Shown: piece after piece, positions 11,401-20,097 of the stretch
Layout: every line of letters begins with the position of its first letter
Numbering within the stretch: the first letter of the stretch is position 1
NCBI GenBank assembly: GCA_019649035.1
Contig: BMAT01011185.1
Location: forward strand, 172,909 to 203,440
Source of the DNA: Elysia marginata
Lineage: Eukaryota > Mollusca > Gastropoda > Plakobranchidae
DNA length: 30,532 bases
Reading direction: 5' to 3'
Notes under the pieces: model-generated
Told to the model about the DNA's origin: nothing
What the model saw: only the letters and a program-made list of their open reading frames with translations
The model's database searches: none
Position numbers and translations under genes: made by a program

Positions 11401-11629
11401 CTATGCATTTTTAACCTTAATTTTCTGTAAAATGGGTACCGCCTTCTTGCTCATTTTTTTTCTCTATCTCTTTGTAAATGATAGTCCAAATAATTTCCAA
11501 GGTTTTGAGCAAGTAAAATGGACGTAACTTTTTTTTTTATTTATGAATGGATTTTGATACTTTAAAAAGTTTTTTGCACAGAAAGGTTGGGTCTATATAT
11601 TGGACTGAAAAAAAAACAAACAAGAATTT

Positions 11630-11875
11630 TTTAGCGGCCTGTGTAAGACTTTGTATGAGCGCACTGGCCTACCAGTCGGCTAGGCTACGGACTAAGGCAA
11701 CTACTACACAGCGAGATCTTTCGCTGTGGCACACTAAGGTCTGTTCACTCACTGCCAGTCTCGGAGTACGGAGCAGGCGGACACTCACTGCATTTTATGT
11801 CGTAAGTAACTATTCAAAGTTTCATTAAATTCATTTTGTTGTCTTGGATTTATGTGCTTTGTTTTCTTCATTGTA
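11630..11875 (+). repeat. 5' LTR
   Basis: It matches the 3' LTR along its length from TAGCGGCCTGTG to TTCATTGT. The terminal TG seen in the 3' copy is TT here. An internal inverted repeat (CACAGCGA ... TCGCTGTG) flanks a GATCT. Relative to the 3' copy it lacks a 6-bp CATGTA insertion and has scattered substitutions. Confidence 0.9.
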
Positions 11876-11878
11876 AAT

Positions 11879-11892
11879 TGGTGACCCCGACG
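11879..11892 (+). other. Primer-binding site, tRNA-Trp type
   Basis: TGGTGACCCCGACG begins three bases after the 5' LTR. It is complementary to the CCA end and acceptor stem of animal tRNA-Trp (3' end ...CGTCGGGGTCACCA) over 14 nucleotides. It would prime minus-strand DNA synthesis. Confidence 0.75.
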
Positions 11893-12013
11893 ACTTGTAA
11901 CGGTTTTGGCAAGTTACCTAGGATCTGTGGACTTTAAGTATCAAGTTTACATAGATTAGACCTATGTTCAAGTCTACTTCTTACCTTTAAAAGGACTAAG
12001 ATTTACCAGTATA

Positions 12014-12683
12014 ATGGCTAAAGTGTCGCTATAAAACTCCCCAACTTCTGGGTGACAAGTCCACTTTGGTTTGCACAAGCCGAAGAACAATTCGCACTCA
12101 GAAACATAACCCAAGATGAAACTAAGTACTTTCATGTCCTGGCAGCGCTGGACACCAACACGGCGACACGGGCGCTGTCGCTACTCACAGCCCCGCCACC
12201 AAGCAACAAGTACGGTGCCTTAAAAGAGTTTTTAATCTCTTCATTGCCATTCGGTCTGACCGACGAGGAACGCGCCTCAACATTGTTAGATCTACGTGGA
12301 TTAGGAGATTACAAACCTTCAGAGCTAATGGACAATATGCTCAGCTTGCTAGGTGGCCACACGCCTTGCTTCCTCTTCAAACAAATTTTCATGCGACAAC
12401 TCCCTGATCAAGTTTGTGCCTCATTAGCAACCTCAGCCACATCTGACTATAGGAGTGGACTCTCGCACTAGAAGCTCACAAACTCTTTCTAGCTATGAAT
12501 CAACACACAGCAAGCCTTTGTTCAGCAACGCTGTCCTGTACTGGCTGTAGTGAGCTTAAAGTTGAATCCTTATGCTGGTACCATCGCAAATACGGTTCTA
12601 GCGCTAAAAAATGCCAGCCATCATGCCAACTTTTCAACAAATTCCCTAAGAAGCAGGGAAACGCCAGGGCGGGCCAACAGTAG
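12014..12683 (+). pseudogene. Ty3-type gag with zinc-knuckle remnant
   Basis: An ATG at 12014 is followed after seven codons by a stop. The gag-like frame (LPNFWVTSPLWFAQAEEQF) then runs to 12471, with features usual for Ty3-type capsids of invertebrate elements: ALRNIT, KYFHVLAALD, GLTDEERAS and FKQIFMRQLPDQV. A shift follows. Around 12573-12683 another frame reads CWYHRKYGSSAKKCQPSC, a Cys/His knuckle-like motif followed by GNARAG, where the nucleocapsid normally meets the protease. It is the structural part of the element, and the shifts disable it. Confidence 0.8.
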
Positions 12684-12739
12684 TGTCGTCAGCTGCTGGC
12701 CCGCGCAACCAACAATTATTTCTCACAGACTCCCACTCA

Positions 12740-13034
12740 GGCCGACGTACGTTTTCTTGTTGACACAGGAGCCCAAGTCTCAGCTGTGCCAGCCTCACGG
12801 TTTGACAGGCAGTCAGGCCCAAATGACCACCCGCTACAAGCAGCCAACGGAAGTACCATAGCTACATATGGGTCTAGAAATGTCTCATTGTGCTTCAACG
12901 GCAGAATGTACACAGCTCGCCTGATAGTCGCCGACATTCGACAACCACTCCTTGGCGCCGATTTCTTCCGGCAGCATAATCGCCTCATTGAAGCAGACCC
13001 AAATAAAAGGAAAATTACAGAATCTCAAATTCTG
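12740..13034 (+). pseudogene. Retropepsin-type protease of the LTR element
   Basis: FLVDTGAQVSAVPAS (DTGA at 12762-12773) is the retropepsin active-site loop. About 60 residues later LLGADFFRQHN is the usual second conserved block. The catalytic Asp is present. Homology stops just after KRKITESQ. A small inverted repeat (ACAGAAT/ATTCTGT, 13017-13034) then marks the boundary with the foreign module, where reverse transcriptase should follow. Confidence 0.8.
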
Positions 13035-13035
13035 T

Positions 13036-13291
13036 AAATGAAGGGTTTCATGACAAAACGCATTATATCCATTTTTATGGATTTCAATTTTTATGCTGAA
13101 AACAACGCATCTGTTAACTATCTATCGATTAGGGGTGTCATTTAAGTGCATGTGATCATATGGGAGGTGTTACAGCCAATACTTTGTTACAAAAATACGA
13201 AGACAAAGAGAGAACAGCACACAGTTTTTGCCCTTCATCTCAGGAGTTCTAAAATGGCGTATAGCGCGTTTTGTCATGGAACCCTTCAAAT
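13036..13291. repeat. Left-end inverted repeat of the module
   Basis: The 26-base arms at 13036-13061 and 13266-13291 are inverted copies of each other with about two mismatches (core GAAGGGTTYCATGACAAAAC). They are separated by about 200 bp of AT-rich non-coding sequence, like transposon subterminal repeats. Confidence 0.8.
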
Positions 13292-13329
13292 AGATAGTTT
13301 AGAAACTAGATCTAGATCTAATGGTTTAG

Positions 13330-14652
13330 ATGCAAATTCATGGGCCTGTATTTTTTCTCAATAAAACAAAACCTCTTGCCTGGGGGGAAAATGCTAATAA
13401 TGAAGTCAGCGAAGATGTCAAAGAGGGTATAAGAGCCCATATCAAGTCTATCCCCCGAATAGAGTCACATTATTGTCGCCGTGAGACTAACAAAGGATAC
13501 ATTTCGCAGGCTGGGCTCAATGTTACCGCTTTGTACAGAAAGTATGTAGAAAAATGTACTGAAAAGGGCACTGAGATTGGAAAACTCCACCTCTATCGTC
13601 ACATCTTTAACAGTGAATTCAATATAGGCTTTTACTTTCCAAAATCTGATCGATGCGACAAATGTGAGTAAAAAGAAAAAAATGTGTCTCCAACACCTGA
13701 GCAAACCGCTGCATATGAAGCCCACATAAAAGGGAAAGAGGAAACAAGGGCTGAGAGGGACAAAGACAGAGCTAATCCAAACGCCTTTGTTGTTTACTTT
13801 GACTTGGAAAATGTCTTTGCTCTACCTCGGGCTAATATCGGTGTTTTTTTTTCTACAAAAGAAAATTCAACACATTCAACATGACAGGCCACTGCTCTGT
13901 TTCAAAGAAGGCTTATGGTGCTATGTGGCATGAGGAACAAATGGGAAGAGGTGCGAATGACATTGCAAGTGCTGTTATCAAGATCCTCAATGCCATCGCT
14001 GACGACCACGCTGGAGACCCGCGCTTGAGGAACATGATATTGTGGAGCGATTCATGCGTTCCTCAAAACAGAAACCGAGTTTTCGCCACCGCTGTGAAAT
14101 ATTTCTTATCTCAACAGCCAGAGATCAACTCATCGAACAAAAGTTTTGTGAGCCAGGGCATAGCTCTATCCAGGAGGTAGACAATCTTCATAGCAGGATT
14201 GAGAAAACGTGTGGACCTGCAGAGATCTACAGCCCTCTGAGTCTGCTCAGAATCCTAAAATTTGGTAAAAACTATGAATAAGCTTCAAATGATCCAAATG
14301 TGGGCAGAGGATTTCAAAAATTTTCAAGCTGTTGCTGCCAATGGAGCTTATGAAAGGATTCCCTTCACCAAAGTGAAATCGCTCCAGTACTTTCAGAATG
14401 ATCCAAAGATTGTGAGTTACAAAGGCAAGTTTTCTGCAAGAATTTCAGCCTGTGCAAATATTCAGGATAACTAGTGCGCGAGGTTTATCAGGTCCTCGTT
14501 TGTCTGGTTCTTGCACATCGGACCTTTTTAAAGGGCTGAAGGTTGCCAAACCTGATGGAAAACTTTCTAATGAGAAGAAGGCTGACCTTAAGTCAATGCT
14601 TAAATTCATGTCAGAACTTGACAAAGTTTATATGTCAAAATTAGCAATGTAG
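13330..14652 (+). pseudogene. Transposase-like protein of an uncharacterised invertebrate family, broken
   Basis: Consecutive frames join as one protein-like sequence. In order they read GIRAHIKSIPRIESHYCR, GYISQAGLNVTALYRKYVE, FNIGFYFPKSDRCDKCE, FVVYFDLENVFALPRA, MTGHCSVSKKAYGAMW, GRGANDIASAVIKIL, MILWSDSCVPQNRNR, PGHSSIQEVDNLHSRIE and KKADLKSMLKFMSELDKVY. Lesions are a TAA at 13669, a shift in the T-run at 13844-13852, shifts near 14130 and 14260, and another near 14450. I recall similar uncharacterised proteins in many arthropods, cnidarians and molluscs (YSD-C-Q-N and GH-E-D-H-IE motifs) but cannot name the family. The acids in FDLENV, WSDSC and the EVD/RIE region could form an RNase H-like triad, which is inference. 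Confidence 0.6.
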
Positions 14653-14659
14653 CTTTTTC

Positions 14660-14970
14660 GAACACTTTGTTTCTTGTACAGTAGTTGTATTCATGCAAAG
14701 GAAGTAACCCCAATATTTTTTCTATTTTCTTTGTGAGTGATAGTATTCTTATTAACTATTCCTGCTAAAATGTGCTTTTTTCCTTCACTTATTTTTTTCA
14801 ATGAGTTTGTAATTCAACACTTTGTTTCTGTTATCCATGCAAATGAATAATATTAATCCCAGGATCCTGTTTTATTTTCTTTGTGACTGATAAATTTTAG
14901 GACATGATCAATTCCTACTGTACAATATCCCTTTTTCCTTCACTAATATCTTTTTTTTTCAATAAGTTTG
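14660..14970. repeat. Imperfect two-unit tandem repeat in the module 3' flank
   Basis: A unit starting AACACTTTGTTTC at about 14660 recurs at about 14817. Shared blocks in the same order are ATGCAAA, TTTTCTTTGTGA-TGATA, TTTTTCCTTCACT and TTTTTTTCAAT-AGTTTGTAA. Each unit is about 155 bp and clearly diverged. It is non-coding and T-rich. Confidence 0.7.
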
Positions 14971-15258
14971 TAAATCAACTTTTTATAAAAAGCTCATATA
15001 ATGTCATGGGTCTTATTTTATAACTTAAATGTAGATCAGCTGTAAAGCCAACGATTTTGTTATACCTTTGCTTGTTTTTTATACATCGGAAAAAAATGCT
15101 TCAGCTAATCAGTTATTAAATTTCATCAAATTTTTCATCTCGTATCTTCAGGAAACCTTTTTCGGTGCTTTATGGTGTTTCAGAAGGTTGAAAGAATTTA
15201 AAAATGTGAACATAGAACTTTGGGATGTTCCACTTAAAGAAATCAAAAGGGTATATAA

Positions 15259-15322
15259 TGGACATAGAACCTTGTGATTCAGAAATGATTTAATATTTGT
15301 GAGCTACAAGGTTCTATGTCCA
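15259..15322. repeat. GGACATAGAACC stem-loop
   Basis: A perfect 17-bp inverted repeat (TGGACATAGAACCTTGT at 15259-15275 against 15306-15322) encloses a 30-base loop. The same core recurs at 15495-15508 at the module edge and, with a mismatch, at 15206-15220. Clustering at one end suggests transposase-binding subterminal repeats. Confidence 0.85.
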
Positions 15323-15532
15323 AAATCAACATCTGATTTTTAACAAAATAATGTTTCTAATTGTGTAAATACTATAAAAGAGTAGATTTCAGTCCCAATA
15401 ATCATTGTGTACAAGAAATTTTAGAGATTTATGCATCAAAATTAAATTAGACTGACGACTAATTTCGACTCCAATTTTCTCAGTTTGCCAAAAAGTGGAC
15501 ATAGAACCAGTTAATTCTCAACTACCGATATC

Positions 15533-16438
15533 CACATCGACTTGGTTTTGGACCACTTCCCCCTTCGGAAGGTTTAATTATCTTCTAACCATTATCGACC
15601 GTTCATCGAGGTGGCCGGAAGCTGTCCCCATCACCAATACATCTGCATCAGAATGCACGAAAGCACTCATCAGACATTCGATTGCTCGTTTTGGGGTACC
15701 ACTAGACATGACGTCGGACAGAGGCTCCCAATTTACCTCAGCGCTCTGGACTGAGATGGCCAACCAACTGGGTATACAGCTACATAGAACCAGTGCATAT
15801 CATCCCCAGTCTAATGGCTTAGTGGAACGATTCCATAGAACATTAAAAGCTGCACTGAAAAATAGGCTTAAAGGACCCAACTGGGCTGATGAACTGCCCT
15901 GGGTTCTGCTAGGACTTCGGACAGTACCCAAGGAAGATCTACAGGTATCGTGTTCAGAGTTAGTGTATGGAGAACCATTGACATTGCCAGGCCAGTTTGT
16001 GGACCCCAACCCAACTGCCTTCTCAACCAAAGTTGACCCTTTTCGCTCACTTGTGAAGAGACTGATTCCTCTCCCCATGTCTCACCACTGTACCCCACAG
16101 TCAACTGACCAACAATCCCTGAAAGACGCCCGCTTTGTCTTTATCCGCCGGGATGGCCACAGAGGACCTCTGCAACGCCCCTTCATGGCCCCTTTCAAGT
16201 CATTTCAACAGGAGAAAAGACATTTCGAATCATGGTTGGAGGAAGGGAAGAGGTAATATCTATAGATCGCCTGAAACAAGCGCACGTTGACTTGTCTGGT
16301 ACGGTGAAACTGGCACTCCCGCAACGCCGCGGAAGACCCCCGCAACAAATTCCTGAGAAACCACATTTACGAACAACCCAACAACGTTCACAGACATCCG
16401 GGGCTGGACGGATCATCCGTCGATCTCCCCGCTTCCTG
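15533..16438 (+). pseudogene. Ty3-type integrase (core and C-terminal part)
   Basis: HIDLV starts at 15533 and, after a shift, the frame reads GFNYLLTIIDRSSRWPEA. It continues with TSDRGSQFTSALW (second catalytic Asp), HRTSAYHPQSNG and LVERFHRTLK (catalytic Glu), then WVLLGLRTVPKEDLQVS and ELVYGEPLTLPG. These are the DDE core landmarks of Ty3/retroviral integrases, and the three acids appear present. The C-terminal part (FVFIRRDGHRGPLQRPF) shifts frame near 16230 and ends GGREEVISIDRLKQAHVD plus a basic tail. The N-terminal HHCC zinc domain is missing, lost with the RT region. The integrase would insert the DNA copy into the host genome; this one is disabled. Confidence 0.85.
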
Positions 16439-16454
16439 TGACTGGAAAGCCAGT

Positions 16455-16468
16455 GCTGGGGGGAGCTG
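16455..16468 (+). other. Polypurine tract region
   Basis: A G-rich stretch (CTGGGGGGAGC) lies immediately upstream of the 3' LTR, where Ty3-type elements prime plus-strand DNA. It is short and interrupted. Confidence 0.6.
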
Positions 16469-16718
16469 TGTAGCGGCCTGTGTAAGACTTTGTATGAGCG
16501 CACTGGCCTACCAATCGGCTAGGCTACGGACTAAGGCAACTACATGTACTACACAGCGAGATCTTTCGCTGTGGCACACTAAGGTCTGTTCACTCACTGC
16601 GAGTCTCGGAGTACAGAGCAGGCGGACACTCACTGGATTTTATGTCGTAACTGTTCACAAAGTTTCATTAAATTCATTTTGTTGTCTTGGATTCATGTGC
16701 TTTGTTTTCTTCATTGTG
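16469..16718 (+). repeat. 3' LTR
   Basis: It starts TGTAGCGGCC and ends TTCATTGTG. It is about 96-97% identical to the 5' LTR by eye and contains an extra CATGTA that creates a TACATGTA octamer at 16541-16548. Confidence 0.9.
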
Positions 16719-17404
16719 AGACAGCAAAAATTCGAACAATTTGATTTTTTTATTGGGTCTTCCTGCCATAGATAGTGTTTCCAAGGCAAAAAAAAAAAGG
16801 AAAAAAGTATGGAATTGAACGGAAGGATTTCTACACTGTGGTGCCACTGTTTATTTTTATTAAAAATTCCTCTTCACCACGAGAAGTCAACGGTCCTGTT
16901 TTTTTCCTTCTTATTTAAGTACATATAACTTTATTTTATATTAAGTTAACTGCCTCAGACTTATTTTCTCTTTAAGTCAACACCTTGTAGCTAGATGGAA
17001 AGCAAAGGAGAGACCCCCAGACGAGTCTTGAGAGAGACAAAGAGAATTGTGGAGGTGGATGAGAGATCTTTGTTTCCATTTACGAATCAAGACACTATGC
17101 CTGCCTGGGCCCACTAGCCTTGCAAAGGCTTGTTGGGGAGAGGGGGGAGGGCTATCGCGACTGGGCAGAGGACAGTGAGTAATGACTAGCGCTGATTGGG
17201 GCAGTTCATTCCTCCCACGCCTCCCCGCTTTGCCACACTAGTTCAGCAACTGAGCATTTTTGTGCATACCTATAAAGTTAACCAAATGTATGCCCTAGTG
17301 TTTTAAAATTTATAAAGCTGAATCCAGTTTACACTTTTTGATATCTGCAGTTTCCTGTTAGTGGCTGCAAAAAAGTTTGTTCATAACACAATGACTAACA
17401 TTCA

Positions 17405-18110
17405 TTAAAACTCACTTGCTACGAATGCGCCAGCGTTTAGCGCATCACCCGTCAGTTGCCAAACGCGGATGCGCCACCCCTTGGCGCATCAACATTAACT
17501 ATCGATTTCTCAAGCTAGATGCGCCAGAAGTGTGGGGTTTCGTTTCCGACGTTAGTATAACTTCTTATCTTTGTTTATGCCGAGTTTCACGGATGTAACT
17601 CTTTAACTTTAGAAGTTATGGTTACTCAAACAATGAAACCCTAGTTTCACTTGCTACTGGCTGGGCAGAGACGAAGAAAGCTAACAAATATTTTACAAAT
17701 AATAAATGAGGCAGAATACAGTGATGAAGAAGTGGATCTAGGGTTAGATATGAGCGACAACGATTCTGAAAGGTATTGATGGCTCTGAATCAGACTCAGA
17801 ACCTGAAGTTGTGGGTAGTACTAGTGGAGCTCAAGTTAGATCTAAATCTAGATCTAGTGTCAAAAAAAAATCTGAAACCTCAAAAACAGCAAACTTTAAA
17901 AAAATTATGAAAAAAAAAGTTTTAAAGATATTAACTGCAAATAAAAAGCATTGCAAAGTTCTTTTCTTTTAAAACATTATACTAAATTATTGAGCAGATT
18001 AAACAATACTAAGAAAAAGTAAGATTTTTGATGATTTTTCAAAAACAACCCAAAATGGCCAGTATTCAGCGTATGTGACAGTGTTCGGAGCCCAGTGCTA
18101 AGTGAGTTAA
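17405..18110 (+). mobile_element. Possible internally deleted piggyBac-like element
   Basis: TTAA at 17405-17408 is followed within two bases by CTCACTTGCTAC. TTAA at 18107-18110 is preceded by the inverse of CTCACTTAGCAC. TTAA duplications are the piggyBac hallmark. Inside, around 17690-17800, two frames read NEAEYSDEEVDLGLDMSDND and SESDSEPEVVGSTSG, the acidic Ser/Asp/Glu-rich style of piggyBac transposase N termini. The catalytic part is absent. A perfect hairpin lies near the left end (17468-17490). The inverted ends match only over about ten bases, so this call is moderate. Confidence 0.45.
17468..17490. repeat. Perfect hairpin, GC-rich
   Basis: GATGCGCCA and TGGCGCATC pair perfectly around CCCCT. 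A looser copy of the ATGCGCCA/GCGCAT pair lies just upstream (17424-17444). It is probably part of the subterminal region of the piggyBac-like element. Confidence 0.85.
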
Positions 18111-18846
18111 AAGCACAAACTGAAAATAACAATTTCACTCACTGATGATTGAATACAATATTGAATTGCATCTTTAAACTGGGACAGACTCTTTGAAAAC
18201 ACTAGATTTTTTTAACATAGAAGCTAAAACTTCTGTTTATAAATATCATCATTGTTATGAACAAACCAATGGTCAATGGGATGGAATTCATTTTTGTTAA
18301 TTTTTAGTTTATGAACAAAGGTGCAATTAATCTTAAATAATGTACTGCAATGAAGAGAACAGTGATGAAAGCTTATAAGGTGAACAAAAAATGTACTTTT
18401 TACACTCCAGGGGAACAAAATTTGGTTTGTTCATGACACTGAAAGTTTTTTAACAACATCAATGACAAAAATTTCAAAGACAACTGTAAAATATAATTAC
18501 ATTCCCAATTTTCTTTTTTGGCATCTGGTAAGTTGCAAATATTGATACCTATCAAAAAATATTTCAATTGAATGCTTAAATTTGTTACCTGAAATTCCAT
18601 TCCAAGTTTGTTCATAACAATGACAAAGACTTAACATTTAATATCAAAACCTTTTTGAACATTTACAAAAACTGGGGTCTCTCTTTATCTTTCAATTTGA
18701 CCACGAGGTGTTAACTTTAAACGAAAATAGGCCGAGCTGTTGACTTAATGCGAAATAATGTTAGTTAAATAAAGAAGGAAAAAAAACGGGAACGTTGCAA
18801 AGTGTTGACTTTAACCTAGAGTTGACTTCTCGCGGATTTGATTGTA

Positions 18847-19640
18847 CTTCTGAGATAAAATAAAGTTAGTACACAACACAACGCGTAACATTCAATGATT
18901 CTAAAAAGTTGCACAATTTTTTTAGGTATTCTAGCTAAACATGAATCATCGTCAATTGTTTACTCAAGAGTACCCACAACCTATAAGAAACGTAACAAAA
19001 TAATTTTTAGTGGTAAAAAATATTTAGCACCTACTGCAACAGTATTCTATTCTAAGTTTGGTACATAACTATCTATGATGACAATTCCTTAGTCATCATT
19101 TTTTACACTTTAAGTTTAACTGTTATTTACTATTCCAATTTCCATACTACCTCAACTCTTGTTATCATCAAATGATCAAAAGACCAAGATACTTAAATTT
19201 GAAAAAAAAATTGAAATCTGTCCTTCAAATCTCTTTTTAAATACACTTTCAGGGTTCATTCATAACAGATTAGATTTCAATGATGGCACAAACACTTATT
19301 CTATTCAATTTATGGGCTTTTTGCATTTAATTAATTTAAAACAAAGTCTATGCATGAAACCAAACGATTTAAGACAGTGTTACAGAAAGAATAGAACACA
19401 CACAATGCTAGAAGTTTATGCAATGCTAACTGGTTTTTCCTCTGATATTCTAATTTCTCTCTGTTTGATACTGTGATAGCAGTATCGTTGACCATAAAGT
19501 GAACATACTAGAAAAAAAAAGGCTAAAAAGACCAACCATAGTTTTAATTTTACTTCTAGTTCATTGTTAAGGAGGTGAGTCTGAAATAAGTTCCTTCTAA
19601 ACAAAGACATTTTTGTTAAACTTAAAGAACAGAAAAAATA
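18847..19640. other. Intergenic sequence, nothing recognised
   Basis: AT-rich sequence between the long-inverted-repeat element and the poly(A) signal of the downstream minus-strand gene. The 105-codon frame at 19159 shows no motif and is taken as chance. Confidence 0.5.
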
Positions 19641-19645
19641 GAGAC

Positions 19646-19651
19646 TTTATT
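19646..19651 (-). promoter_or_regulatory. Candidate poly(A) signal of the BED/hAT gene
   Basis: AATAAA on the minus strand lies about 450 nt after the stop codon at 20098. It fits a 3' untranslated region of ordinary length, but it is one hexamer in AT-rich DNA. Confidence 0.4.
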
Positions 19652-20097
19652 TCACAGCATGCAATGGTCCATCGATTAATGTGCATATATGCAGTACTTA
19701 CTCCCCTTTTAATAAAATTCTCTTTGACCAACAGAGAACTGTACTCTGATCTTTCATGCAGCTAAGTTGCCTTCATAATATCAGGACAAATTAAACTTTG
19801 TGAAACTGAAAGTTGAAAATTTTTCGGTTTTCTATCTTGAAACCAGTTTAATAGCTGTTTATATGTTCATTTATGCACGATTTCTTTTTAAACTTCATAT
19901 GTTTAAAATATGTCATCCTAAAGTATCTTTAAAAGTTGCTAGATTTTTATGACAAATTCAACGTACAGGAAAAAATAGGCAAAATGTACTTGTACTTTAA
20001 ATGGGGATTTTACAGTAAAAAAAACAACATTCAGATGCCAAACTGTAAAGGGCTGGTTGCAAAACATTTAAACACACAACATTTGCCCTAACTTTAC

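Larger units (their letters stand above)
13038..15508 (+). mobile_element. Unidentified module replacing RT/RNase H
   Basis: This 2.47-kb segment begins where protease homology ends and stops just before the integrase HIDLV motif. It contains a broken transposase-like frame (13330-14652) bordered by AT-rich non-coding flanks. Its ends carry a related RGAACC-centred motif. On the left these are GGGTTTCATGAC (13043) and its inverse TCATGGAACCC (13274). On the right GGACATAGAACC occurs at 15260 and 15497, inverted at 15310, with a weaker copy at 15208. The outermost copies (13043 and 15497) face each other like poor terminal inverted repeats. TTAA follows on the right (15511) but not on the left. 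The module could be a nested DNA transposon combined with an RT deletion. Confidence 0.5.
11630..16718 (+). mobile_element. Ty3-type LTR retrotransposon lacking RT/RNase H and carrying a foreign module
   Basis: Two direct LTRs of about 246-250 bp bound the element. Inside, in order, are a primer-binding site (11879-11892), gag (12014 to about 12680), a retropepsin (about 12740-13034), an unrelated segment (13038-15508), an integrase core (15533-16438) and a G-rich polypurine tract just before the 3' LTR. The expected reverse transcriptase and RNase H between protease and integrase are absent, and the integrase lacks its N-terminal zinc domain. All reading frames contain stops or shifts and no envelope gene is present. 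By eye the LTRs differ at about six to ten sites plus a 6-bp indel, so the copy is moderately old. I found no convincing target duplication. Confidence 0.85.
16861..18844. mobile_element. Long-inverted-repeat element with pogo-like end
   Basis: The left arm (16861-17018) and right arm (18674-18844) align as imperfect inverted repeats over about 150 bp. Shared blocks in order from the outside are CGAGAAGTCAAC, TTTTTTCCTTCTT-TATTTAA, TTAAGT-AAC, TTTAAGT-AACACC and GGAGAGACCCC-like. The left arm lacks about 25 bp seen in the right arm. The right tip reads CAATCAAATCCGCGAGAAG inward from a TA (18845-18846), like pogo/Tigger ends. AAGTCAAC motifs repeat within each arm. No transposase of the matching type is inside, but a TTAA-flanked piggyBac-like piece is (17405-18110). 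It is probably a non-autonomous element. Confidence 0.6.

Noticed and set aside
11547-11828. Similar open frames at 11547-11828 and 16494-16775
   Set aside because: Both lie in the LTRs, and the similarity is explained by LTR identity.
13028-15518. AATTCT on both sides of the foreign module as a target duplication
   Set aside because: Six AT-rich bases, not adjacent to the proposed left edge; too weak to use.
16439-16468. Search for an envelope gene between integrase and the 3' LTR
   Set aside because: Only about 30 bp and the polypurine tract lie there, so this is a retrotransposon without an envelope gene.
19159-19476. 105-codon frame
   Set aside because: No family motif, AT-rich, no splice or promoter context.
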